The position numbers and the translations under genes are program-made. From NCBI GenBank assembly GCA_027563935.2, contig CM050450.1, positions 30,119,439 to 30,183,438 of the forward strand: a stretch of 64,000 nt of DNA, written 5' to 3'. This document shows positions 44,401-56,371 of the stretch, piece by piece; the first letter of the stretch is position 1, and the number at the start of each line of letters is the position of its first letter. The notes beneath the pieces are model-generated. The model was not told the origin of the DNA. It saw nothing but the letters and a program-made list of their open reading frames with translations, and did no database searches. The stretch comes from Costus lasius. Lineage: Eukaryota > Streptophyta > Magnoliopsida > Zingiberales > Costaceae.

Positions 44401-45369
44401 ACCCGTGCCCCGTTTCCAACTCGTAGGTCCACCTCATGCTGTCCCACCTGTCTTCTTCTCTTGAGTTCCTGCACATTTGAACAAATGTGAACTCCACATG
44501 CAGTGTCCAACACCCATGAAATAGAAGAAGCAACCATGACTTCAGTCACGAAAATACCTGAGCCAGAAGTGAAAGACTTGCTTACCTTCTTCTCTCCTTG
44601 GAGCGCTCTACAGTCCTTCTTCCAGTGACCTAGCTGGCCACAATGGAAGCATCTGTTGTCCTTTGACCGCTTCACCTTTTGTTTCAAAGCCTTGTTGTAG
44701 CTCTTGATAGGGGTTTTGCCCTTCTTCCCCTTCTTCTTGTTCCTTGAAGGAACCATCAAGACAGAGGATGAAGGCTTTCCCTTCTCAAGAGTCTGCTCTG
44801 TGGTACAAAGCATGTTCAGTAATTCTGCCGGAGTACAGTCGATTTTATTCATATTAAAATTAATGATGAACGGATCGAAAGAAGCTGGGAGAGACTGCAA
44901 GATGATGTCTACAACAAGTTCTTGATTGATGGTATGTCCCAGTTTCTCTAGAGCTTCTTTGTACCCAATCATCTTGAGCACATGAGCTCCCACTGGACTC
45001 CCTTCAGTCAGTTTGCTATGAAAGAAAAGTTTCGTCAAGTTATAGCGTTCTGTCCTTGACTGTGCAGCATACAGCATTTTGAGATTTGCTATAATATCAA
45101 TAGCTGACAAATCCTCATGCTGACGCTGGAGCTCGGGCGTCATTGACGCAAGCATAAGGCAAGCGACATCAGTACTATCACTGACATGCTTCTCATAAGC
45201 ATCTCGAACCGCTTGCAGCGTTCGCAGCGGGTTGAGCCGGTATTGCCGACTCAAGGACATACAGCTTCCTCTCAGCTTTGAGGACAATTTTCAGCTGTCT
45301 ATACCAGTCTGAGAAGTTTGGCCCAGCAAACTTCTCCTTTTCCAATATGGATCGCAAATTGAGCCCTGT
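41484..45369 (-). pseudogene. copia B Gag-Pol polyprotein, inactivated
   Basis: It is colinear with the intact polyprotein of A. The start codon position reads ACA (45,367-45,369). A two-base deletion near 45,218 shifts the frame in early gag. In-frame stops lie at 43,764, 43,575 and 43,458 (all CAG in A, TAG here), at 41,970 (GAA to TAA) and at 41,907 (CAA to TAG). The zinc knuckle, protease, YVDD and RNase H motifs are otherwise recognisable. Net length is almost unchanged, so decay has been mostly by point mutation. Confidence 0.95.
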
Positions 45370-46727
45370 GGTGTTCGTTGCTGCAGGAATCTACAACATA
45401 GCAAGAACAACAAGGTCAGTATCCATGTTAGAATCATTCCAGGACTTAAGAGTGATTCTTTTCTCACTATTTTATCTGACTGAAAATCCAATAAAACAGC
45501 CCGAAAGAGTGAAAACCCTTTAGTGAGATGGGATCCAAATTTCACACTTGATCTCCGCGTCCCGCTCAGGCGAGATAAGATGCACAGAGAGTACAAGCAT
45601 TAATTACTGGTAGGCAATCCATGCCAATCGCCAACCCGTGCGATTCCCCTTCATCTAGGCAATCCAGAAGACTGTGCCAACTGAGTTGGTACAACACAGT
45701 CTCTGATTCCTCAGATGGCTGCCTCCATATAGCTATCATATGCTCAATATGTAGCCTATATGATCAAGCTGACCTGACCTACTTCCTGGACCACCACGTG
45801 CTATGCTGAGCAACGAGAAGCGATAAATCCCTTCTCTGTAGCATCTAGGTGTAATCACGCACCGTCTGAAGATAGCTGGGCGTGCCCACTGAGTGGGTAC
45901 AACACGGCCCCAACGATAGTCAGAACAGTGAGGTTTCGCGTCAGAAGGCAATCGAGCTTGATATTGACGTTGGATTTTAACGGTCTTTTATCTTCTTACT
46001 ATCATGCAAATTCTATAGTGATAGCAGAAGAATAAAACATACATGTGCAAATATTACTTAAAACATTAAATGAAAGCACCATTATCTTATGTGGTAAACG
46101 CCCATAAAACTTAAGTAAAACCCTAGTTTGATAAAAGTCTTCACTTGAGCTCTTTATGGGACTCTTGTACTTCATCTGGCCCAGCTCGAGCCCAAGCGCC
46201 CTCTGCAGCTCAAATGTGCCCACCACGCAGTATGCGGCTGTTCTAGAGTCGACCTCTAGACCACCCATCTAGTGAAGCCAATTGCTGCATGCGCATCTGC
46301 CATTTGTGCTGTGTGCTCATGTCAACTCAAATTACATATTTGAAACTATCTAGACATGGTTTGACACGCAGGTCAATTATACATTTTCATAAATCAAAGT
46401 GTGATTCGCAGATCACAACAAAATATATATATATTTAATTCTAGGCACGCAGGCCCCAGCACAGCACACAAAATAAGGGCAGCCCACATAAGATGAAATA
46501 AACACTCAAATTTCCAATGATTCATGGCAACATATTAAACATGCATACATGTGATCCAAAATAGAAATAAAATTTTATAAAACCCCATGGCATCAATTTT
46601 ATTTCCTTATGGGCCCTACTACCTTACAACGGTCCATTTACAGGTATCCACTCATTAGACTAAATCAGACCCACTGCCCTTGCATGCACCCAGTCATAAC
46701 TGACTTGCGTCGACCTCATGGTCAACT
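45370..46727 (-). other. copia B leader, part next to gag
   Basis: It is homologous to the leader of A and C and is interrupted by copia C at 46,728. The leader frame is shortened to 71 codons (45,736-45,951). A T-arm-like fold (CTAGA / GGTCGAC / TCTAG on the minus strand) lies at 46,243-46,259. The rest of the leader continues at 55,850. Confidence 0.8.
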
Positions 46728-48437
46728 TGAAGGGTCCCCTTCGAGGGGGAGCGCAAGCAGATCAAACCCTAAAGGGGGCGCATGTAAATTCTTCTGGCAG
46801 CGGAATTAGGGTTTTATCAAGATCGCATGAATATATGTTCATATGATCAACCTTAAGACGTTGTAAAGATCGAAAGAAGATCTCATACCATAGCCATCGG
46901 TTTGATGGAGCCTTGGAAGCAAAGGCGCAAATGAACCTTCTCCAAAGTTGACGCACACAAGAAGATGCCGCCTACTTCCTTTGGCGTTCCTTGTGCTAGC
47001 AAGTGCCCAAGGTGTCCTTGACGTATGGAAAGGATGAGATCGCTTGGTGCCTTCACCGAGACCTCCTCTTCGTCAACTACCTCAATCCACGAGAGTATGT
47101 GCGTTCACCACCAAGCGAACGCCTTGACGTTGAGGTGTAGAGGCGTTTTGGGCGTTAAGGCGTTGAGGCCTTCATGACTTTCCATAAATGGAAATCATGC
47201 GCCATGATCTCATAACCGATCAAAGAAAACGCTTTCAACCAATGAACCAAGCGTTCACACATGTGAACCGGTTCAAGCAAATCGAATGCATTTCAATTTT
47301 GGTTCAAAGATCAATTAACCCAAGCATTGGTTTAGATCACCGTTAAACCCTAAGGCTCCAGATCCAACCGTTCATCTCCTGATGCTTCTGATCTCACCGA
47401 TCTAGCATCAACTCTCTCGATCAAAGCTTACCGATCTCAAGCCCTAATCAATCAAACATGATTAGACCAGATCTCACTTATAATCAGAGCTTATAATCCC
47501 TTTAAACTGAACCCAAATAATTCAGTCCACACGATCTGACTCAAGTAAGCCATATCATCAAATTGTGCGACCCTGAGGGTTTCCTTTAAATGTCGGTAAC
47601 GATAACTTTCATTATCACGATCAGTGAGGGGTATCTAGCAACACATCACTATCTCCCGATATAAAGGAAAGAGTCTTCCAAGACTACAACCAAACCATAG
47701 CATAAGTGTGAATCAACTTCACAAGGCATGCATATATCCTTTGCCACTGGATGTTCTTATTGGACAAGCAAGTCAAGCTTGTAACTCCAATATTACGAGC
47801 ATGATTAGATCAGATGAACACTGTCACCTGGGTATGGCCATACACTTTCTCAATCATCTCATTCAAGGGGGGCCCCTTTAGAACATCACACTCCTTAAAC
47901 AAGGAGACGGCAATCCTGTATCTATCACTAGTGCCCTAACCTGACTCATGATCATTATCCAAGATAGTCTATAACCATTATGTTTCAAATGATATTAAAC
48001 AACCTCAAAACAATGACAATCATCATTTAGAAACACAAGTGATCTCAAGTCAGAGGACATGTGCCACTTGATGCAAACAAGGATTATTCACATTGTGACA
48101 AACAATTGAATATCCTAGTAGTGTCTGTCCAGTACATCCAATGTACCCATGAGTCTATATCTTATTCCATGCTCGAAGCATCCTATAAGATTAGAACACA
48201 TATTAGTCTCAATCATATCAAGGTTGTCTCATGTTCACCAAGATATTTCGACTAAGGACTTTACAGCATGTCAGCCCAGCTGAACAGCTTTGAGACATTA
48301 TTCAGAAGTACACTTATTACAGCAGACAAGGTAACAAACTGAATAACAACCATGCCTTTATAAACATAAGAGTTTATTACATGATACTGATACAATCCCA
48401 AGGCCTCAAACATTAGCCTTAAGGGCATACCCCAACA
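46728..48437 (-). repeat. 3' LTR of copia C
   Basis: It starts TGAAGGGTCCCC and ends CCCCAACA on the plus strand. U5-end hairpin CCCCT/AGGGG at 46,736-46,748. Promoter-side palindrome 47,173-47,199 with a CCATTTATGG core. The GATAAC inverted repeat has one mismatch (GATAAC/ATTATC). Confidence 0.95.
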
Positions 48438-48457
48438 ATCTCCCACTTGCACTTAAT

Positions 48458-51400
48458 CTAATGGTTGAGAAATCTCAAACCCATATTATTACAGTGCTTC
48501 TCATGCTTCTGCTGCGCTAGAGGCTTGGTAAGCGGGTCAGCCAGATTGTCATCTGTATGTACCTTGCAGATTTTGATCTCGCCACGATCAATGATCTCCC
48601 GGATCAAGTGAAACCGTCTTTGTATGTGCTTGGACTTCTGGTGCGACCGTGGTTCCTTTGCTTGTGCGATTGCTCCAGTGTTATCACAGAAGATAACCAA
48701 AGGATCTGCACTCGAAGGAACGACACCAAGTTCCTGAACGAACTTACGAATCCACACTGCCTCCTTGGATGCTTCCGAGGCTGCAACATACTCGGCTTCT
48801 ATTGTGGAATCAGCAACAGTAGACTGTTTGAAACTTTTCCACACCACTGCTCCACCATTCAAGCTAAAAACATAGCCTGATTGCGATCGGAAATCATCCT
48901 GGTCCGACTGGAACGAAGCGTCAGTATATCCTTCAATACTGAGTTCTTCCTGACCACCATATATCAAGAACATATCTTTGGTCCTCCGCAGATATTTTAA
49001 AATGTTCTTGACTGCAATCCAGTGCGCCATACCTGGATTACTTTGGAACCGACTGGTTACGCTTAACCCGTAAGCGACGTCTGGGCGAGTACACAACATC
49101 GCATACATAATGGACCCAATAGCCGAAGCATAAGGCGTATTGTCCATTTCATCTTTCTCAGTCTGTGTTTGTGGACACTGACTCTTCGAAAGATTCAGAC
49201 CATGTCTGACTGGAAGATACCCCCTTTTAGAATTCTCTAAATGGAATCTTTCCAGGACTTTATCGATGTAAGTACTCTGGCACAGCCCGAGAAGCCTCTT
49301 AGATCTATCCCTGTAGATCTTCACACCTAATACATAGGCTGCTTCTCCTAGATCTTTCATCTGAAAACATTTTCCCAACCATGCTTTAACAGCATGCAGT
49401 TCAGGAATATCGTTTCCAATGATCAAGATGTCATCGACGTAGAGGACTAGGAAAGTAATCACGCTCCCACTAAACCTCTTATATACACACGGGTCATCTT
49501 CGTTCTTGATGAAACCAAACTCAGAGATTGATTCATCAAAACGAATATTCCAGCTTCTCGATGCTTGTTTAAGTCCATAAATGGACTTCTTTAACTTGCA
49601 TATTTTATGACGATCTGATGGATTAGTGAAACCTTCAAGTTGTGTCATATACACATCCTCATCTAGATTTCCATTCAGGAAAGCCGTCTTCACATCCATC
49701 TGCCAGATCTCATAATCGTAATATGCTGCTATCGCGAAAAGAATCTGAATAGACTTAAACATGGCTACAGGTGAGAAAGTTTCATCATAATCTAACCCGT
49801 AGATTTGTTTGAAACCTTTCGCAACTAGCCTGCCTTTATAGGTAACCACGTTACCATCCATGTCAATCTTCTTCTTGAAGATCCATTTACAGCCTATAGG
49901 GATTACTCCCGGAGGCGGATCAACCAAATCCCAGACTTGGTTATCTGACATGGAGTCCATCTCGGCTCGCATAGCTTCAAGCCATCTAGCTGACTCCGGT
50001 CCACTGATCGCATCCGCATAAGTGAGGGGTTCATCATTATCAATGATGTAGACTCCGTCATAGCGCTCAGGCTGTCGACGGATCCTTCCCGATCTACGCG
50101 GTTCCCGTGATATCTGAGCCTCAGATTGTTCAATAACCTGTTCTACCGGCTCAGGCACATCCAACTGTGCTTGACTACTTTGTCCTTCCTCTGGATTCTC
50201 ATCCAGCTTTATTTCTCTCCCACTGGCCTCTTGCAGAAGAAACTCCTTCTCAAGAAATATGGCCGTCCGAGCAACAAATACCTTGTTCTCTTTGGGATCG
50301 AAGAAATAATAACCCTTAGTTTCCTTAGGGTAACCGACAAAGATACATTTGTCAGATCTGCTCTCTAGTTTCCCAGAGGCGAGCTTTTTGACATAAGCCT
50401 CGCAACCCTAGATCTTAATAAATATCAAGCTTGGCTGTTTCCCATACCATAACTCATATGGCGTCTTTGAAACGGCCTTGGATGGCACTCGGTTTAGTAC
50501 CTTTGCAGCTGTTTCCAGTGCAAATCCCCAAAAGGAATATGGAAGAGTAGCCTGACTCATCATAGAACGAACCATATCAAGTAACGTTCTATTTCTCCTC
50601 TCGGATACACCATTCCATTGCGGTGTTCCTGGCGGAGTGAGCTGTGAGATAACCCCACACTCCTTCAGATAGTCAGTAAACGCATGACTCAAGTATTCTC
50701 CACCTCGATCAGAACGAAGTGCCTTGATATTTCGGCCTAGCTGATTCTGTACTTCATTCTTGAACTCTTTGAACTTGTCAAAAGATTCACTTTTATGTCT
50801 CATTAAATAGACATACCCATATCTACTGAAATCATCAGTAAAGGTAATGAAGTACTGATAGCCACCTCTAGCATGTTTACTAAATGGCCCACACACATCA
50901 CTGTGTATAAGGTCAAGTAAACCCGAAGCCCTTTGACCTTTGTTGGGAAAAGGAGCCTTCGTCATTTTACCCATTAAACAAGCTTTGCATGTATCAATCT
51001 CCTCACAGGAGAATGATCCCAGCAGTCCATGATCATGCAACCGCTTAATGCGCTTCTTGTTAATATGGCCTAAACGACTATGCCATAGCAAGGTGCTGTC
51101 ATCAGCATACTTGGCTTTCTTATTATCAATGTTTTGTATAGAAAATTCCATGTCCAACATGAATAACCCATTGTTAATTGAACCAGTAGCATAAACAATA
51201 TTATCAAGAGTAAGATAACACTTTGAAATCTTGCATTCAAAGGAAAACCCTTTCCTGACAAGAGCAGGAATAGAGATAATATTTTTGGTAATACTGGGTA
51301 CAAAGTAACAATTGTTTAATTCTAATACAATGCCAGATGGTAATGAGATGTAATAATCCCCTACAGCAACAGCAGCAACCCGTGCCCCGTTTCCAACTCG

Positions 51401-52342
51401 TAGGTCCACCTCATGCTGTCCCACCTGTCTTCTTCTCTTGAGTTCCTGTACATTTGAACAAATGTGAACTCCACATGCAGTGTCCAACACCCATGAAATA
51501 GAAGAAGATGCAACCATGACTTCCGTCACGTATATACCTGAGCCAGAAGCGATGCTTCCCCTCTTGTCTCCTTGGAGCGCTTTACAGTCCTTTTTCCAGT
51601 GACCCAGCTGGCCACAGTGGAAACATCTGTTGTCCTTCGACCGCTTTACCTTCTGTTTCAGAGCCTTGCTGTAATTCTTGACAGGGGCTTTGCCCTTCTT
51701 CCCCTTCTTCTTATTCCTAGAAGGAACCATTAAGACAGAGGTTGAAGGCTTTCCCTTCAGAGTCTCCTCAGTAGTCAAGAGCATATTCAGCAGCTCTGCC
51801 GGAGTACAATCAATTTTGTTCATATTAAAGTTAATAATGAACGCATCGAAAGAGGGCGGGAGAGACTGCAGAATAATATCTACAGCAAGCTCTTGGTTGA
51901 TGGTATGCCCCAGTTTCTCTAGAGCCTCCTTGTGCCCAATCATCTTGAGCACGTGAGCTCCCACTGGGCTCCCTTCAGCCAGTTTGCTCTGAAAGAAAAG
52001 CTTTGTCAGATTATAGCATTCTGTCCTCGCCTGTGCAGCATACAGCATCTTGAGGTTCGCTATAATTTCTATAGCCGACATATCCTCATGCTGATGCTGC
52101 AGCGGTGGCGTCATAGACGCTAGCATCAGGCAAGCGACATCAATGCTATCATTGACGTGCTTTTCATAGGCATCGCGAACCGCCCTTGCGGCGTTCGTAG
52201 CGGGTTGAGGCGGCACAGCCGTCTCGAGGACATACAGTTTCCTCTCAGCCTTAAGAACGATCTTAAGGTGTCCGAACCAGTCTGAGAAGTTTGGCCCAGC
52301 AAACTTCTCCCTTTCCAGTAGGGATCGCACATTGAAGCTCAT
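48458..52342 (-). pseudogene. copia C Gag-Pol polyprotein with one amber codon
   Basis: The 3,885-base frame is exactly the length of A's ORF and open except for TAG at codon 645 (50,408-50,410), where A has Trp in the sequence IWGCEAY of the integrase C-terminal part. Gag, CCHC knuckle, protease Asp, integrase triad, YVDD and RNase H motifs all remain. Translation would stop after Gag-PR and the integrase core, leaving RT unmade unless the amber codon is read through. It could still supply Gag or act as a template in trans. Confidence 0.95.
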
Positions 52343-52540
52343 GGTGTTCGTTGCTGCAGGTATCTACAACAATGCAAGAACAGCAAGGTCAGTATCAATG
52401 TTAAGAATCAATCAGGACTTAAGAATGATTCTTTTTCTCACTATTTTATCTGGCTGAAAAATCCAGCAAAACAGCCCGAAAGAGTAGAACTCTTTTAGTG
52501 AGATGGGATCCAGATTTCATACTTGGTCTCCGCGTCCCGC

Positions 52541-52927
52541 TCAGGCGAGATAAGTTGCACAGAGAGTACAAGCACTAATCTCTGGTAGGCTATCACAGCC
52601 AATCGCCAACCCGTGCGATTCCCCTTCATCTGGGCAATCCAGCCGACTGTGCCAACTGAGTTGGTACAACACAGTCTCTGACCCCGCAGATGGCTGCCTC
52701 CATGTGCTACCATATGCGCCACATATGTAGCCTACATGGTCAAGCTGACCCGACCTACTCCCTGGACCACCACGTGCTATGCTGAGCAACGAGAAGCGAT
52801 AAATCCCTTCTCTGTAACACGCAGGTGAAATCACACACCGTCTGAAGATAGATGGACGTGCCCACTGAGTGGGTACAACACGGCTCCAACGATAATCAGA
52901 ACAGTGAGGTTTCGCGTCAGAAGGCAT
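52541..52927 (-). CDS. leader ORF of copia C (conserved, unknown function)
   Basis: 128 codons start MPSDAKPHCSDYRWSRVVP and end in YLA. The middle (SLLSIARGGPGSRSGQLDHV) is shared with A and B. It is Cys-, Arg- and Ser-rich without membrane segments or a known domain. It lies in sense orientation about 200 bases upstream of gag. Because the copies are young, conservation of the frame alone does not prove coding. An overlapping frame (52,495-52,722) is equally conserved. Confidence 0.35.
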   Translation of the reverse strand: MPSDAKPHCSDYRWSRVVPTQWARPSIFRRCVISPACYREGIYRFSLLSIARGGPGSRSGQLDHVGYICGAYGSTWRQPSAGSETVLYQLSWHSRLDCPDEGESHGLAIGCDSLPEISACTLCATYLA

Positions 52928-53218
52928 ACGAGCTTGATATTTTAGCGTTGGATTTTAACGGTCTTTTATCTTCTTCACTATCATGCAATTCCTATGGTGA
53001 TAGCAGAAGATAAATAAATCATGCTGTTCTACTTATTTAAACAATAAAAGAAAGCATGGATCTTATGTGGTAAAAGCCCATAGCCTAAGTAAGACCTTAA
53101 TTAACTTAAGTCTTCACTTGCTTTTCTTCATGGGGCTTTTGCTGCTCATCTGGCCCAAACCAGGGCCTAAGCGCCATTTGCAGCTGAGGTGCGCCCACCA
53201 GGGAAAATGCGCCTGGTC

Positions 53219-53235
53219 CCAGAGTCGAACCCTGG
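53219..53235 (-). other. tRNA T-arm-like fold in the leader of C
   Basis: The minus strand has a five-pair stem and seven-base loop GTTCGAC, with GGTTCGACTC close to the Pol III B-box consensus GGTTCGANTCC. A TGGCTTGACCAGGTGG stretch upstream faintly resembles an A box. It is probably a tRNA-derived relic rather than a tRNA gene. Confidence 0.4.
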
Positions 53236-54122
53236 ACCTCCCACCTGGTCAAGCCACTACTGCATGCGCCTTTGCCAACTGTGCTTTGTGCTCATGTCTG
53301 ATTAAACTTACAATTTAATCTATCTAGACATGATTGACTCGCAGGTCAATTACACATTATAAATTAAATAACAGTGATGCGCAGATCACAATAATATTAA
53401 ATTTACAATTAACCAGGCACGCAGGCCCCAGCACAGCACACATTAACACGGGCAGCCCACATAAGATTAAATAAACAAACATATGCCTACAATCAACATG
53501 TGATCCAAAAGAAAATAAAATTTTCGAAAACCCCATTGGCATCAATTTTAATTTTCTTATGTGCCCTTACAACCTTACAATGGTTCATTGATAGGGATCC
53601 ACTCATCCATCTAGTCAGATCGACTGCCCTTGCATGCACCAAGTCCTAACTGACTTGAGTTGACCTAATGGTCAACCATGCATGCGCAAAGGGCTGAACA
53701 ACCCTCATGAGTGTCGGCAAGCAGGTGTGACCCCGGGCCTAACTCATGTGTGTTCAGTAGCCGTCTCAACCAGACCTCGCTACACGCCCTTGATGCAGTC
53801 GACCTATAGCCACCTCATGCTTGCGCACAGGTGCTATCTGGTCAACCCATCTAGGCTGTCAGATGGTCTGATCAGACTATTTTGATCCAACCTAGAAGAT
53901 GCTTTCAACCCCATCAACCCATCTAAGGGTTTAATGTAGGGCCTTAGGTCTAGATGAGGCGCGCACATGATATTTTGATTTGTCAAAACAAGCGCCAACA
54001 AACATGCGCATACATCTAAATAAAACTAGCATGTAGTTTTGCGGCATGTGATTAGATCTAAGCATAGCAAACGCAAACAAGGATCACATAAAGGCAATCA
54101 AATGAGCATATACAGAACCGTG

Positions 54123-54133
54123 CTCTGATACCA
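54123..54133 (-). other. PBS of copia C (initiator tRNA-Met)
   Basis: TGGTATCAGAG on the minus strand, two bases from the LTR end, identical to that of A. Confidence 0.92.
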
Positions 54134-54135
54134 AT

Positions 54136-55844
54136 TGAAGGGTCCCCTTCGAGGGGGAGCGCAAGCAGATCAAACCCTAAAGGGGGCGCATGTAAATTCT
54201 TTTGGCAGCGGAATTAGGGTTTTATCAAGATCGCATGAATATATGTTCATATGATCAACCTTAAGACATTGTAAAGATCGAAAGAAGATCTCATACCATA
54301 GCAATCGGTTTGATGGAGCCTTGGAAGCAAAGGCGCAAATGAACCTTCTCCAAAGTTGACGCACACAAGAAGATGCCGCCTACTTCCTTTGGCGTTCCTT
54401 GTGCTAGCAAGTGCCCAAGGTGTCCTTGACGTATGGAAGGGATGAGATCGCTTGGTGCCTTCACCGAGACCTCCTCTTCATCAACTACCTCAATCCACGA
54501 GAGTATGTGCGTTCACCACCAAGCGAACGCCTTGACATTGAGGTGTAGAGACGTTTTGGGCGTTAAGGCGTTGAGGCCTTCATGACTTTCCATAAATGGA
54601 AATCATGCGCCATGATCTCATAACCGATCAAAGAAAACGCTTTCAACCAATGAACCAAGCGTTCACACATGTGAACCGGTTCAAGCAAATCGAATGCATT
54701 TCAATTTTGGTTCAAAGATCAATTAACCCAAGCATTGGTTTAGATCACCGTTAAACCCTAAGGCTCCAGATCCAACCGTTCATCTCCTGATGCTTCTGAT
54801 CTCACCGATCTAGCATCAACTCTCTCGATCAAAGCTTACCGATCTCAAGCCCTAATCAATCAAACATGATTAGACCAGATCTCACTTATAATCAGAGCTT
54901 ATAATCCCTTTAAACTGAACCCAAATAATTCAGTCCACACGATCTGACTCAAGTAAGCCATATCATCAAATTGTGCGACCCTGAGGGTTTCCTTTAAATG
55001 TCGGTAACGATAACTTTCATTATCACGATCAGTGAGGGGTATCTAGCAACACATCACTGTCTCCCGATATAAAGGAAAGAGTCTTCCAAGACTACACCCA
55101 AACCATAGCATAAGTGTGAATCAACTTCACAAGGCATGCATATATCCTTTGCCACTGGATGTTCTTATTGGACAAGCAAGTCAAGCTTGTAACTCCAATA
55201 TTACGAGCATGATTAGATCAGATGAACACTGTCACCTGGGTATGGCCATACACTTTCTCAATCATCTCATTCAAGGGGGGCCCCTTTAGAACATCACACT
55301 CCTTAAACAAGGAGACGGCAATCCTGTATCTATCACTAGTGCCCTAACCTGACTCATGATCATTATCCAAGATAGTCTATAACCATTATGTTTCAAATGA
55401 TATTGAACAACCTCAAAACAATGACAATCATCATTTAGAAACACAAGTGATCTCAAGTCAGAGGACATGTGCCACTTGATGCAAACAAGGATTATTCACA
55501 TTGTGACAAACAATTGAATATCCTAGTAGGGTCTGTCCAGTACATCCAATGTACCCATGAGCCTACATCTTATTCCATGCTCAAAGCATCCTATAAGATT
55601 AGAACACATATTAGTCTCAATCATATCAAGGTTGTCTCATGTTCACCAAGATATTTCGACTAAGGACTTTACAGCATGTCAGCCCAGCTGAACAGCTTTG
55701 AGACATTATTCAGAAGTACATTATTACAGCAGACAAGGTAACAAACTGAATAACAACCATGCCTTTATAAACATAAGAGTTTATTACATGATACTGATAC
55801 AATCCCAAGGCCTCAAACATTAGCCTTAAGGGCATACCCCAACA
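54136..55844 (-). repeat. 5' LTR of copia C
   Basis: It pairs with 46,728-48,437. U5-end hairpin at 54,144-54,156 and promoter-side palindrome at 54,581-54,607. Confidence 0.95.
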
Positions 55845-55849
55845 CAACT

Positions 55850-56371
55850 ATGCATGCCTTAAGGGCTGAACGTCACACATGATTTCTGGCAAGCGGGTGT
55901 GACCCCGGGCCATAATCATGATCGTTCACTAGGCGCCTCAATCAGACATCGCTACACACCCTTCTGCAGTCGGCCTATAGCCACCTGTATAGCTTGCGCA
56001 CAGGTGCTATCCGGCCGCCTCATCTAGGCTGTCAGATGGTCTGATTAGGCTGTTGGGTCTAGACTTGACTAACGACTTCAACATTGTAAACCCGTCTAAG
56101 TATTTGAAGTAGGCGCTTGATAGATCTATTGAGGGTCGCGCATGAAGATAGTTTTTGACTGAAAACATCTATGAAATGCGCAAACTAACATCACATGCGC
56201 AAGCTTGAATGAAAAATACATCTAACATATGGTATGAACAACATGGCTTATATTTTTCGCATAAGAACAAAAGGCATGCGCATCATATAGATCTACTCAA
56301 AACAAAAATCAAACATGGATCACAAGTTGGCAATCATATGTAGCAAGCCAAAAACCTCGCTCTGATACCAC
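55850..56371 (-). other. copia B leader, part next to PBS
   Basis: This continues B's leader after the copia C insertion. The PBS TGGTATCAGAG (minus strand) is at 56,360-56,370, one base from the LTR. No ORF. Confidence 0.85.

Larger units (their letters stand above)
52343..54122 (-). other. long leader of copia C
   Basis: About 1.8 kb, homologous to the leaders of A and B. It holds the longest version of the leader ORF and, at 53,219-53,235, a tRNA T-arm-like fold (CCAGG / GTTCGAC / TCTGG on the minus strand) preceded by GTGGGAGGTC, like a tRNA variable loop. The remaining DNA shows nothing else. Confidence 0.75.
46728..55844 (-). mobile_element. copia element C, nested in B
   Basis: It is 9,117 bp with LTRs of 1,710 and 1,709 bp and CAACT on both sides (46,723-46,727 and 55,845-55,849). 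It entered B's leader. The polyprotein frame has the same length as A with a single nonsense codon. By eye about 15 differences separate the two LTRs. Confidence 0.95.

Noticed and set aside
53181..53280. Possible tRNA gene in the copia C leader
   Set aside because: Only the T-arm and variable-loop-like part is present. Anticodon arm, D-arm spacing and acceptor stem do not fit, so it is reported only as a tRNA-like relic.
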